Notes under the pieces: model-generated | Databases searched by the model: none | What the model was told of the DNA's origin: nothing | What the model saw: the letters and a program-made list of their open reading frames with translations, nothing else | Shown here: in pieces, positions 7,121 to 13,455 of the stretch | Layout of the letters: every line of letters starts with the position of its first letter | Numbering within the stretch: position 1 is the first letter of the stretch | Program-made: the position numbers and the translations under genes | Source: an uncultured Ignavibacteriota bacterium | GTDB taxonomy: Bacteria; Bacteroidota; Ignavibacteria; Tepidaquicellales; Tepidaquicellaceae | Direction: 5' to 3' | DNA length: 13,455 nt | NCBI GenBank assembly: GCA_937983305.1 | Contig: CALKAJ010000067.1 | Location: 1-13,455, forward strand

Positions 7121-9223
7121 TTATTTTACTACTAAAAATTTTCCTTTTTTAATCTTACCTGTTCTTTCATCTTTCACCGTAAAGAAATAGAGCCCTGTTG
7201 CAATTGATTGCTCATCTTTCGAAATCATATCCCATGCATGCTCTCCTCCTGAGAACTTCTGATTCCCGTCGCCATAAGTTTTGAACCATTCGATGTCAGT
7301 ACCGTCGTAAGTACCCGCATCGTGATTGAACCTGTCAACTAAATCACCTGCCAGAGTCCAGATTGAAATCTCACATTTCGAAGGCAGGTTATAAAAATAT
7401 ATTTTGCGAAGAGTTTCTTTCTTCTGACCTGTGCCATCCCAAATTGCACTTCCATAATATGGATTAGGATAAACACCAATCTCTGCATCGTCATTATCCT
7501 GTGGCGTGGTTCCGACAATTAATCTTTTCGAATTTGCAAGAAGCGAGCTCTCAAGTGGATCAAGATTTTGAGTAAGGTCGCCCTTATCATAAGCGGAAAC
7601 AGTATAAACATACTGGAATCCGTTCAGTTGATTCGGGAATTCAAATCTATACCAATACTTATTCGTATCGCCTGCAAAGGTTTGCGGAGTATTCAGCTTA
7701 ATAAAATTAAAACCTGTATTATTGCTATAACCGTTGCAGCAGCTGTCAAAATCGCCAATTAGTTTAAATTGATTTACTAAATCCTGATTGAGATTAACAT
7801 CATTTCCCGGATTTGTTCTGTAAACCTTATAACCTTCAAAATCTTTTTTACCTGAAATCGGGTCAACCGAATTCTCGGAATTGTTCGACCAGTACAAGGT
7901 AACCTTACTGCTGTTGATTTCAGTTTTTGTAAAAGGAATATCAGGAGGAGAAGGCAGTTTATAACCATTATCATAAGCCCTTTGAGCCCACGCGGCATTA
8001 TTAAATAAATTCTTCTTTTGCTCATAAGTATCGTTGCTTGCGGGGTCGGTTCCAAATTTCTTTGCCGCAACAATCGCAAATACAATGTTAGCCGTATCAA
8101 TCTGATATCTGAGAGTTAATGGTGTTCCGTTAGTTTGTTTAAATGGTCCGTAAGAAATAAGAGTTGTACGATTCCCCGGATTTAATCTGAGAGAATTTAT
8201 CCTTGTTGTATCAATTCTTGTTGGAGGACTGTTTGTAAGGAATCCTTTCATCTTAATCATTCTTACATCATCGGACAGAGGAGAAAAATAATATTGGTCT
8301 GTTGTATTTTTAAATTGCCAGATTGTATAAAAAGATTTCACGGTATCCCCAACCGGTTTAGGACTTGCACCGAGAAGTTTTACCCCAACATAACTGTCCG
8401 TAAAACCTATATCACCGCTGTGGTCGTAAATATACTCCATCCGCATTGAATCAATATAACCGTTTGCACTTTTTGAAAAGAAAGAAGTTCCAACATTACA
8501 GCCCGGAGTTACGTTAATATTTCTGACAACGCAATCTTTCCAAAGCCCTATGTAAAGACTGTCAATCGGCGAAAAATCGTTATTATATCCAATGTTAACA
8601 ATCTTGTAATTTAAAATCACAAAGAAATTTGCAAAGTTTAAATCATAAGTATAAGTTTCAAGTAAAACCTTAACACCCATTGGAGTATGATTCTGAACAC
8701 CTGTAGTCACAGTATCAAAAAACTCACAGACAAAATCCTGATGTGAAATTGCGTCAGGTCTGTAATTCGGAGAAGTTTGCAGAGAAGACCTTTCAAGAAT
8801 AATTGAACCGGGTCCATTATAATACTCAAACCCTTCCTGCTTCAGTGCATTAGAAACATCTATTGCGCCCGTAGAAACCCGGGTTTGTCCGCCTTTAATA
8901 CCTCCAACCCAAATTCCACCGAGCCATAAATGTTCAATGCCGGAATTTTTGGGGTATTGACAGGAAGGCTGTGAGCCGCAATAACCCTTACCAAGCGTAC
9001 CGTAATTTGTAACTGTTAATGAAATATTACCAACCGTGGTATATTTATTATTAACATCATCATAAATTTTTCCCGGAATCAAACCCTTGAAAAGATTCAT
9101 ATCTTTATAAAATCCGAATTTCAAATTATCCGGTTTTGAAAACGGGAAAAAATTTGTAATATCACTCGAATGCGAATTCGAGGCAAAAAGAATAGCAATC
9201 AGTAAAAAGTATATCTTTTTCAA
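7121..9223 (-). CDS. Secreted protein with fibronectin-like module and T9SS-like C-terminal domain
   Basis: This 700-residue protein is the first gene of the minus-strand block. The signal peptide covers about residues 1-19 (MKKIYFLLIAILFASNSHSS). The long N-terminal part (about 50-400) includes GNISLTVTNYGTLGKG and HLWLGGIWVGGIKGG, sequence types I recognise from large uncharacterised secreted proteins of Ignavibacteria-like genomes. A fibronectin type III-like module lies at about 428-555 (KVTLYWSNNSE, FEGYKVYRT, YVYTVSAYDKGD). The C-terminal region (about 580-700) resembles a T9SS sorting domain: VYPNPYYGSAIW, strands with IWTLAGDLVDRF, then ATGLYFFTVKD and a basic end KKGKFLVVK. It departs from the common YPNPFNP form. 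The start is TTG at 9221-9223: in-frame TAA at 9239-9241 precedes it without an ATG, and the next Met is residue 42, after the signal peptide. No enzymatic motif was identified; a surface or extracellular structural role is the cautious reading. Confidence 0.87.
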   Translation of the reverse strand: MKKIYFLLIAILFASNSHSSDITNFFPFSKPDNLKFGFYKDMNLFKGLIPGKIYDDVNNKYTTVGNISLTVTNYGTLGKGYCGSQPSCQYPKNSGIEHLWLGGIWVGGIKGGQTRVSTGAIDVSNALKQEGFEYYNGPGSIILERSSLQTSPNYRPDAISHQDFVCEFFDTVTTGVQNHTPMGVKVLLETYTYDLNFANFFVILNYKIVNIGYNNDFSPIDSLYIGLWKDCVVRNINVTPGCNVGTSFFSKSANGYIDSMRMEYIYDHSGDIGFTDSYVGVKLLGASPKPVGDTVKSFYTIWQFKNTTDQYYFSPLSDDVRMIKMKGFLTNSPPTRIDTTRINSLRLNPGNRTTLISYGPFKQTNGTPLTLRYQIDTANIVFAIVAAKKFGTDPASNDTYEQKKNLFNNAAWAQRAYDNGYKLPSPPDIPFTKTEINSSKVTLYWSNNSENSVDPISGKKDFEGYKVYRTNPGNDVNLNQDLVNQFKLIGDFDSCCNGYSNNTGFNFIKLNTPQTFAGDTNKYWYRFEFPNQLNGFQYVYTVSAYDKGDLTQNLDPLESSLLANSKRLIVGTTPQDNDDAEIGVYPNPYYGSAIWDGTGQKKETLRKIYFYNLPSKCEISIWTLAGDLVDRFNHDAGTYDGTDIEWFKTYGDGNQKFSGGEHAWDMISKDEQSIATGLYFFTVKDERTGKIKKGKFLVVK

Positions 9224-9362
9224 TACAAAAGTTTTAGTTTATTTAGAACTGAGAAATTACAATTTTATATATTCAAATTAAATGAATAAAAATCGATAAG
9301 GAATAAAAAATTGTAAAGTTTAATTTATAAAAAATGAAAAACACCTAAACATTTTTACTCTA

Positions 9363-9370
9363 TAAATTTG
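9363..9370 (+). promoter_or_regulatory. Candidate -7 promoter element for the symporter-ftsX-bcp operon
   Basis: TAAATTTG is an exact match to the Bacteroidota primary-sigma -7 consensus TAnnTTTG and is followed by C. It would place transcription start near 9376 and give a leader of about 40 nt before the symporter ATG. A clear -33 TTTG is not seen at the usual spacing, so this is a motif-based call only. It abuts a minus-strand element of the same kind. Confidence 0.4.
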
Positions 9371-9378
9371 CAAATATA
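9371..9378 (-). promoter_or_regulatory. Candidate -7 promoter element for the minus-strand secreted-protein block
   Basis: Read on the minus strand this is TATATTTG, also an exact TAnnTTTG match, placed head to head with the plus-strand element. Transcription would begin near 9365, giving a leader of about 140 nt before the TTG start. The nearest minus-strand TTTG that could act as -33 (9407-9410) is about 28 nt away, longer than usual. A weaker element, TTAATTTG at 9274-9281 on the minus strand (one mismatch), would give a shorter leader and is an alternative. Confidence 0.28.
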
Positions 9379-9419
9379 ATTTTAATAATTTTTTAAGTAT
9401 TTTACACAAAATAATTTAT

Positions 9420-11204
9420 ATGCAGATAATTGATTGGGCAATAATAGTATTTTATTTTCTTGTATCCCTTGTGATTGGTTTACTTTATAAAAAACGTGCC
9501 GAAAAATCGCAAGAGGACTTTTTCCTTTCCGGAAGAAAACTGCCCTGGTGGCTTGCAGGATTATCTATGGTTGCTACTACATTCGCCGCAGATACTCCGC
9601 TCGCAGTAACGGAACTTGTCGGTAAAAATGGTATTGCAGGCAACTGGCTATGGTGGAATATGCTTATTGGCGGAATGTTGACTGTTTTTTTCTTCGCAAA
9701 ACTTTGGAGACGCGCAGGAATTCTAACCGATGTAGAATTTATTGAACTGAGATACTCCGGGAAGAGTGCTGCTTTTTTAAGAGGTTTTAAAAGTCTGTAC
9801 CTTGGACTGTTTATGAATATTATTATTATGGGCTGGGTAAACCTTGCTATGATGAAAATATTAATCGGTATGTTTCCGGAATATGTCAATGAATCGAATG
9901 TCTTGATTTTTATTTCGGCTTGTTTATTAATAACCTCAATTTATTCTGCAATCAGCGGACTGTGGGGTGTGACGATTACCGATGCATTCCAGTTTATCTT
10001 AGCAATGACAGGATGTATAATTTTAGCAGTAATAGTTGTAAATCAGCCGCAAATAGGTGGAATAGCAGGGTTAAAAGAAAAATTACCTGAATGGTCATTA
10101 AGATTTTTACCGGTTATAAGTTCTGAAACATCAAATACCGGAACAGGAGGTGTTTTGATAATGACAATTTCTTCTCTCTTGGCATTCGTTGGTATTCAGT
10201 GGTGGGCTTCCTGGTATCCGGGAGCCGAGCCCGGAGGCGGAGGATACGTTGCCCAAAGAATGATGAGTGCAAAAGATGAAAAACATTCCCTGAAAGCCAC
10301 TTTATTTTTCCAAATTGCACATTATGCAATCAGACCCTGGCCCTGGATTATTGTCGGACTTGCTTCGCTTGTGCTTTATCCCGAATTAAGTATGGAAGAC
10401 AAAGGAATTGGATATGTAAAAGCAATGAACGATTTTCTGCCTGTTGGCGTAAAAGGTCTGATGCTTGCAGCATTTTTTGCAGCATATATGTCAACAATTG
10501 CCACTCACCTCAACTGGGGGACTTCATACTTCATAAACGATTTTTTTAAAAGATTCATATCTCCAGAATCTAAATACAAAGATAAAGAAACTGCAGAGAA
10601 AGCTTATGTCAAAGCCGGTAGAATACTTACAATCGCATTAATGCTTCTATCTATTCTTGTTACTACACAAATGACCTCTATTTCCGGTGTATGGAGTTTT
10701 GTAATTGAATGTGGTGCAGGGCTTGGACTTGTTCTTATCTTAAGATGGTTCTGGTGGAGAGTGAATGCAATAAGCGAAATAACCGCAACAGTTACACCTT
10801 TCATAATTTTTGGTGCAATGAAAATCTTTAAAATAAATATCGAATTCCCGGATTCTCTCTTTATCATTGTACCTGTTACAACTTTAAGCTGGCTGATTGC
10901 AACATACATTTCTAAACCCGTAACTCAGGAAACCCTGACAAAGTTTTATAAAAGAGTTCATCCCGGTGGTTATGGGTGGAAGTCCGTATCTGCGCTCAAC
11001 CCTGAGGTAAAACCTGATTCCGGATATGCTCGCTTGATATTAAACTGGATTTGTGGAATAATATTAGTTTATATGTTTCTATTCGGCTTTGGAAGAATTA
11101 TTTTTGAGGAGTATTTGTCCGGAATTATATTTATCGCTATTGGTCTGATTGCAGGATATATAATATTTTTTGATCTTAGCAGAAAGGATTTAAAAACTAA
11201 ATGA
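9420..11204 (+). CDS. Sodium:solute symporter (SSS/SLC5 family), substrate unknown
   Basis: This 594-residue inner-membrane transporter with many hydrophobic segments belongs to the solute:sodium symporter family, which couples solute uptake to Na+ entry. Family signs are the N-terminal segment DWAIIVFYFLVSLVIGLLY, the loop EDFFLSGRKLPWWLAGLSM (32-50), TTFAADTPLAV (53-63), and the eighth-core-helix stretch AAYMSTIATHLNWGTSYFINDFFKR (354-378). By alignment from memory with Vibrio SGLT, Ala355, Ser358 and Thr359 match the Na2-site residues Ala361, Ser364 and Ser365, so Na+ coupling looks intact. Substrate-site residues do not identify the cargo (sugar, amino acid or other). Length is usual for the family. 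No clear Shine-Dalgarno sequence precedes the ATG. The stop codon overlaps the ftsX start in ATGA, which suggests translational coupling. It is divergent from the minus-strand secreted-protein block. Confidence 0.92.
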   Translation: MQIIDWAIIVFYFLVSLVIGLLYKKRAEKSQEDFFLSGRKLPWWLAGLSMVATTFAADTPLAVTELVGKNGIAGNWLWWNMLIGGMLTVFFFAKLWRRAGILTDVEFIELRYSGKSAAFLRGFKSLYLGLFMNIIIMGWVNLAMMKILIGMFPEYVNESNVLIFISACLLITSIYSAISGLWGVTITDAFQFILAMTGCIILAVIVVNQPQIGGIAGLKEKLPEWSLRFLPVISSETSNTGTGGVLIMTISSLLAFVGIQWWASWYPGAEPGGGGYVAQRMMSAKDEKHSLKATLFFQIAHYAIRPWPWIIVGLASLVLYPELSMEDKGIGYVKAMNDFLPVGVKGLMLAAFFAAYMSTIATHLNWGTSYFINDFFKRFISPESKYKDKETAEKAYVKAGRILTIALMLLSILVTTQMTSISGVWSFVIECGAGLGLVLILRWFWWRVNAISEITATVTPFIIFGAMKIFKINIEFPDSLFIIVPVTTLSWLIATYISKPVTQETLTKFYKRVHPGGYGWKSVSALNPEVKPDSGYARLILNWICGIILVYMFLFGFGRIIFEEYLSGIIFIAIGLIAGYIIFFDLSRKDLKTK

Positions 11205-12082
11205 AATTAAATTATTATATTACAGAATCATTAAGAGGCTTTCGAAATGCTAAACTCTCAACGTTGGCTTCAGTGTTTACTATCGCAATTTCATTAATAT
11301 TGATTTCTATTTATTTCATTATTTATGTAAATTCAAATTTATTAATCAAATCAATTAAAGATAAAGTTGAATTCGAACTCTTTCTTGATGAGACTTGCAC
11401 TTCCGAAGACCTTTCTAACATTAAAGAAAAAATTAGAACTATTGGAGGAATCAAAAAAATAATTTACATATCAAAGGATTCAGCGAAGAAAATATTTGAA
11501 GGTGAATTCGGCAAAGATATGCTCGAAATCCTTGATGACAACCCGCTCCCGGCTTCTTTAAAAATAAATCTATACGATGAATATAAATCAACCGAGAGGA
11601 TGGATAAAATAAAAAGCCAGTTCGAACAAATTCCAAAAGTTACGGATGTAGAGTTTAAGAAGGAATATCTCGAAGTTATTGAAAAAAATTCTTCGGCTTT
11701 GTTGTTTGTTAATTTAATTGTTTCTCTGATAATAACAATAACTTCTGTATTTCTCGTATCAAATACAATACGACTCGTTATATCTTCAAGAAAAAAGTTA
11801 ATAGACTTATTAAAACTACTCGGTGCAAAAAGACATTTTATTATAACTCCCTTTATACTGGAAGGATTTTTACAGGGATTTGCGGGAGGAGTTTTATCTT
11901 TAATAATCCTGACAGGCTTCTATTACTATGCTAACTCAAAATATTTTAACGATTCCCCTATTATAAGTTCAGTAGGATTTGAATACATCCTGTATTTGAT
12001 TTTAACCGGAATTTCTTTGGGAGTTTTTGGAAGTATAATATCATTAAGAAAATTTTTTAAAAAACAAAAAGAGGTTATTTAG
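11201..12082 (+). CDS. ftsX: Cell-division permease-like protein FtsX
   Basis: This 293-residue protein has the FtsX layout: a cytoplasmic N-terminus (YYITESLRGFRNAKLST), a first membrane segment at about 23-46, an extracytoplasmic domain at about 50-160 with the conserved DNPLPASL (113-120), and then three membrane segments at about 166-190, 213-240 and 260-283. The signature NTIRLVISSRKKLIDLLKLLGAKR (188-211) followed by FILEGFLQG is characteristic. FtsX pairs with the ATPase FtsE at the division site and signals to periplasmic peptidoglycan hydrolases or their activators. No ftsE is present in the window, so the partner must be encoded elsewhere. The ATG overlaps the symporter stop by 4 nt; an AAAGGA lies 12 nt upstream of the ATG inside the symporter gene. 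The peroxiredoxin gene starts 3 nt after the stop. Confidence 0.95.
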   Translation: MKLNYYITESLRGFRNAKLSTLASVFTIAISLILISIYFIIYVNSNLLIKSIKDKVEFELFLDETCTSEDLSNIKEKIRTIGGIKKIIYISKDSAKKIFEGEFGKDMLEILDDNPLPASLKINLYDEYKSTERMDKIKSQFEQIPKVTDVEFKKEYLEVIEKNSSALLFVNLIVSLIITITSVFLVSNTIRLVISSRKKLIDLLKLLGAKRHFIITPFILEGFLQGFAGGVLSLIILTGFYYYANSKYFNDSPIISSVGFEYILYLILTGISLGVFGSIISLRKFFKKQKEVI

Positions 12083-12085
12083 CCA

Positions 12086-12538
12086 ATGTTGAAAGAAGGA
12101 ATTAAAGCTCCTGAGTTTTCACTCAATGCTGATGACGGTAAAACATACAGACTGAAAGATTTTAAAGGAAAAATGGTTATTCTGTATTTTTACCCGAAAG
12201 ATAATACTTCCGGATGTACTGCGGAAGCATGTGACTTCAGAGATAATATAAAAATATTTACAAAAAAGAACGCTGTTATATTAGGCATTAGTAAAGACAG
12301 TATTAAATCTCATCAAAATTTTAAAGAAAAATATTCTTTGCCATTCACACTATTATCAGATGAGAATGTTGAAATATTAGAGAAATATGGAGTCTGGAAA
12401 GAAAAAAGTATGTACGGAAGAAAATATATGGGAGTAGAAAGAAGCACTTTCGTTATTGATGAGAACGGCAAAATAAAAAAAATATTCAGAAACGTAAAAG
12501 TAAAAGGACACATAGAAGAATTACTCAATTCAATCTGA
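12086..12538 (+). CDS. bcp: Thioredoxin-dependent thiol peroxidase, Bcp/PrxQ-type peroxiredoxin
   Basis: This 150-residue cytoplasmic peroxiredoxin reduces H2O2 and organic hydroperoxides using thioredoxin. The thioredoxin-fold N-terminus (GIKAPEFSLNADDGKTYRL) leads to the active site YPKDNTSGCTAEACDFRD (36-53). Cys44 is the peroxidatic cysteine, with Thr41 completing the T-x-x-C motif. Cys49, five residues on, is the resolving cysteine position of the Bcp/PrxQ class with both cysteines in one helix. Arg119 in ERSTFVID is the conserved active-site arginine, and GISKDSIKSHQNF and LPFTLLSD are also typical. Length matches the family, so the enzyme appears intact. GAGG at 12071-12074, inside the end of ftsX, is a possible ribosome-binding site. 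Its function is unrelated to its operon partners; no peroxide-regulator site was seen. Confidence 0.96.
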   Translation: MLKEGIKAPEFSLNADDGKTYRLKDFKGKMVILYFYPKDNTSGCTAEACDFRDNIKIFTKKNAVILGISKDSIKSHQNFKEKYSLPFTLLSDENVEILEKYGVWKEKSMYGRKYMGVERSTFVIDENGKIKKIFRNVKVKGHIEELLNSI

Positions 12539-12540
12539 CA

Positions 12541-13455
12541 ATGGAAAAAATAATTTATACTAAACCTGTAACAAATGAATCGGAAAAAAGCCTTTTCATG
12601 AAAATCCCTAAAACAATCTATAAAGGTGATAAAAACTGGGTTCAGCCCTTAAACTTTGATGTAAAGAAGAATCTTGATACAACAAAGAACCCATTTTATA
12701 CCCATGCAAAAATAAAATTATGGATTGCATATAAAGACGGAATGCCTGCAGGCAGAATAGCTGCTATTGTGAATGATAATCATAATAAAGTTCATAATGA
12801 TAAGACCGGCTTTTTTGGATATTTTGAATGCATAAACGATACCGAAGTTGCAAAAGAATTATTCGATGAAGCAGGAAATTGGCTAAAAGAAAATGGGATG
12901 GACAATATGAGAGGTCCGATAAATCTATCAACAAATGATGAAGTAGGTTTGCTCGTAGATGGCTTCGATATGCCTCCTGTTATTCTTATGCTTTACAATC
13001 CGAAATATTATGAACAACTCATACTTTCCAGCGGATTTGCAAAGACTAAAGATTTATTTGCTTATCTCGTCAGGTCTGATATCATACAGGATGACAAGGT
13101 AATGAATAAATTGCGAAGAATTAGTGATATGGTTTTAAAAAGAGAAAAGATTGAGATTAAAACCCTGAACATGAATGATTTTTCTAATGAACTCTCTAAG
13201 GTCAAAGAAGTATATAACAATGCATGGCAGCATAACTGGGGCTTTGTCCCATTGACGGATAGTGAAATGGATTTTATAGCAGATTCTTTAAAACCAATAG
13301 TTGATAAAGACCTTGTATATTTTGCAATGTATGAAGGAAAACCAATCGGCTTTTCTCTTGCAATTCCTGACATGAACCAGGTGTTCATTAAAATGAAAGG
13401 AAAACTTTTTCCGTTTGGGATTATAAAGCTTCTTTTAAACAAAAAAAAAGGTAAA
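12541..13455 (+). CDS. YghO-like GNAT-superfamily acyltransferase, 3' end cut by window edge
   Basis: The first 305 residues are visible; the frame is open to the right edge. The family is recognised from GRIAAIVNDNHNKVHNDKTGFFGYFEC (71-97), then ELFDEAGNWLKENGMDNMRGP (106-126) and STNDEVGLLVDGFDMPP (130-146). These are hallmarks of YghO-like proteins of about 370-390 residues that carry a GNAT-type acyl-CoA N-acyltransferase fold. The second part has WQHNWGFVPLTDSEM (229-243) and FAMYEGKPIGFSLAIPD (261-277), a GNAT-like strand-turn pattern. The substrate is unknown; some relatives are annotated only as hypothetical. The ATG lies 2 nt after the bcp stop with no convincing ribosome-binding site, so translation probably depends on coupling. 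Nine consecutive A (13441-13449, Lys-Lys-Lys) sit near the edge. Family call is firm; enzymatic activity is inferred. Confidence 0.85.
   Translation, partial: MEKIIYTKPVTNESEKSLFMKIPKTIYKGDKNWVQPLNFDVKKNLDTTKNPFYTHAKIKLWIAYKDGMPAGRIAAIVNDNHNKVHNDKTGFFGYFECINDTEVAKELFDEAGNWLKENGMDNMRGPINLSTNDEVGLLVDGFDMPPVILMLYNPKYYEQLILSSGFAKTKDLFAYLVRSDIIQDDKVMNKLRRISDMVLKREKIEIKTLNMNDFSNELSKVKEVYNNAWQHNWGFVPLTDSEMDFIADSLKPIVDKDLVYFAMYEGKPIGFSLAIPDMNQVFIKMKGKLFPFGIIKLLLNKKKGK

Noticed and set aside
7777..8100. Minus-strand open frame of 107 codons in another frame of the 700-residue secreted protein
   Set aside because: It overlaps the fibronectin-like module of the real gene and has a low-complexity Leu/Arg/Ile composition typical of off-frame translation.
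9270..9288. Short inverted repeat (TATTCA ... TGAATA) in the divergent intergenic region
   Set aside because: A six-base stem in very AT-rich DNA is expected by chance, and it lacks a U-tract or any link to a start site.
9485..9889. Minus-strand open frame of 134 codons within the symporter gene
   Set aside because: Antisense to conserved transmembrane segments, with no supporting motif.
13062..13442. Minus-strand open frame of 126 codons within the YghO-like gene
   Set aside because: The plus strand carries conserved family motifs through this part; the antisense frame is a shadow.
1..13455. CRISPR array, tRNA, rRNA, transposase or phage genes
   Set aside because: No regularly spaced repeats, cloverleaf sequences, rRNA-like stretches or integrase/transposase motifs were found on either strand.

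Overview
The window looks like a stretch of AT-rich chromosome from a member of the Bacteroidota/Ignavibacteriota/Chlorobiota group, most likely an Ignavibacteria-type bacterium. The evidence is a canonical type IX secretion (T9SS) type A C-terminal sorting domain, a PorV/PorQ-family outer-membrane protein, a TonB-dependent receptor with a CarboxypepD_reg-like N-terminal domain, start sites mostly lacking Shine-Dalgarno sequences, and exact matches to the Bacteroidota -7 promoter element (TAnnTTTG). No tRNA, rRNA, CRISPR array, insertion sequence or other mobile element was seen.

Left block (1-9223, all minus strand, read from 9223 towards 1). Five tightly packed genes encode only exported or cell-envelope proteins. 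In transcription order they are: a 700-residue secreted protein with a fibronectin-like module and a T9SS-like C-terminus; a 756-residue secreted protein with duplicated OB-like blocks and a textbook T9SS type A sorting domain; a 457-residue lipoprotein; a 933-residue TonB-dependent receptor; and a PorV/PorQ-like outer-membrane barrel cut by the left window edge. Spacers are 20, 61, 3 and 22 nt. The 61-nt spacer holds a perfect 13-bp hairpin, which could split the block into a highly expressed cargo part and a less expressed membrane part. The first and last genes appear to start at TTG. The gene content suggests a surface or secretion locus in which T9SS cargo is encoded with an envelope lipoprotein, a TonB receptor and a PorV-like carrier. 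That functional link is inference.

Intergenic region (9224-9419). This is 196 nt of very AT-rich DNA between divergent genes. A near-palindrome at 9363-9378 contains two head-to-head exact -7-type promoter elements, one per strand.

Right block (9420-13455, all plus strand). A sodium:solute symporter overlaps ftsX (cell-division permease-like protein) by 4 nt. After 3 nt comes a Bcp/PrxQ-type peroxiredoxin, and after 2 more nt a YghO-like GNAT-superfamily protein that runs off the right edge. The spacing indicates one operon of housekeeping genes with unrelated jobs: ion-driven uptake, cell-wall hydrolase control, peroxide detoxification and probable acyl transfer.
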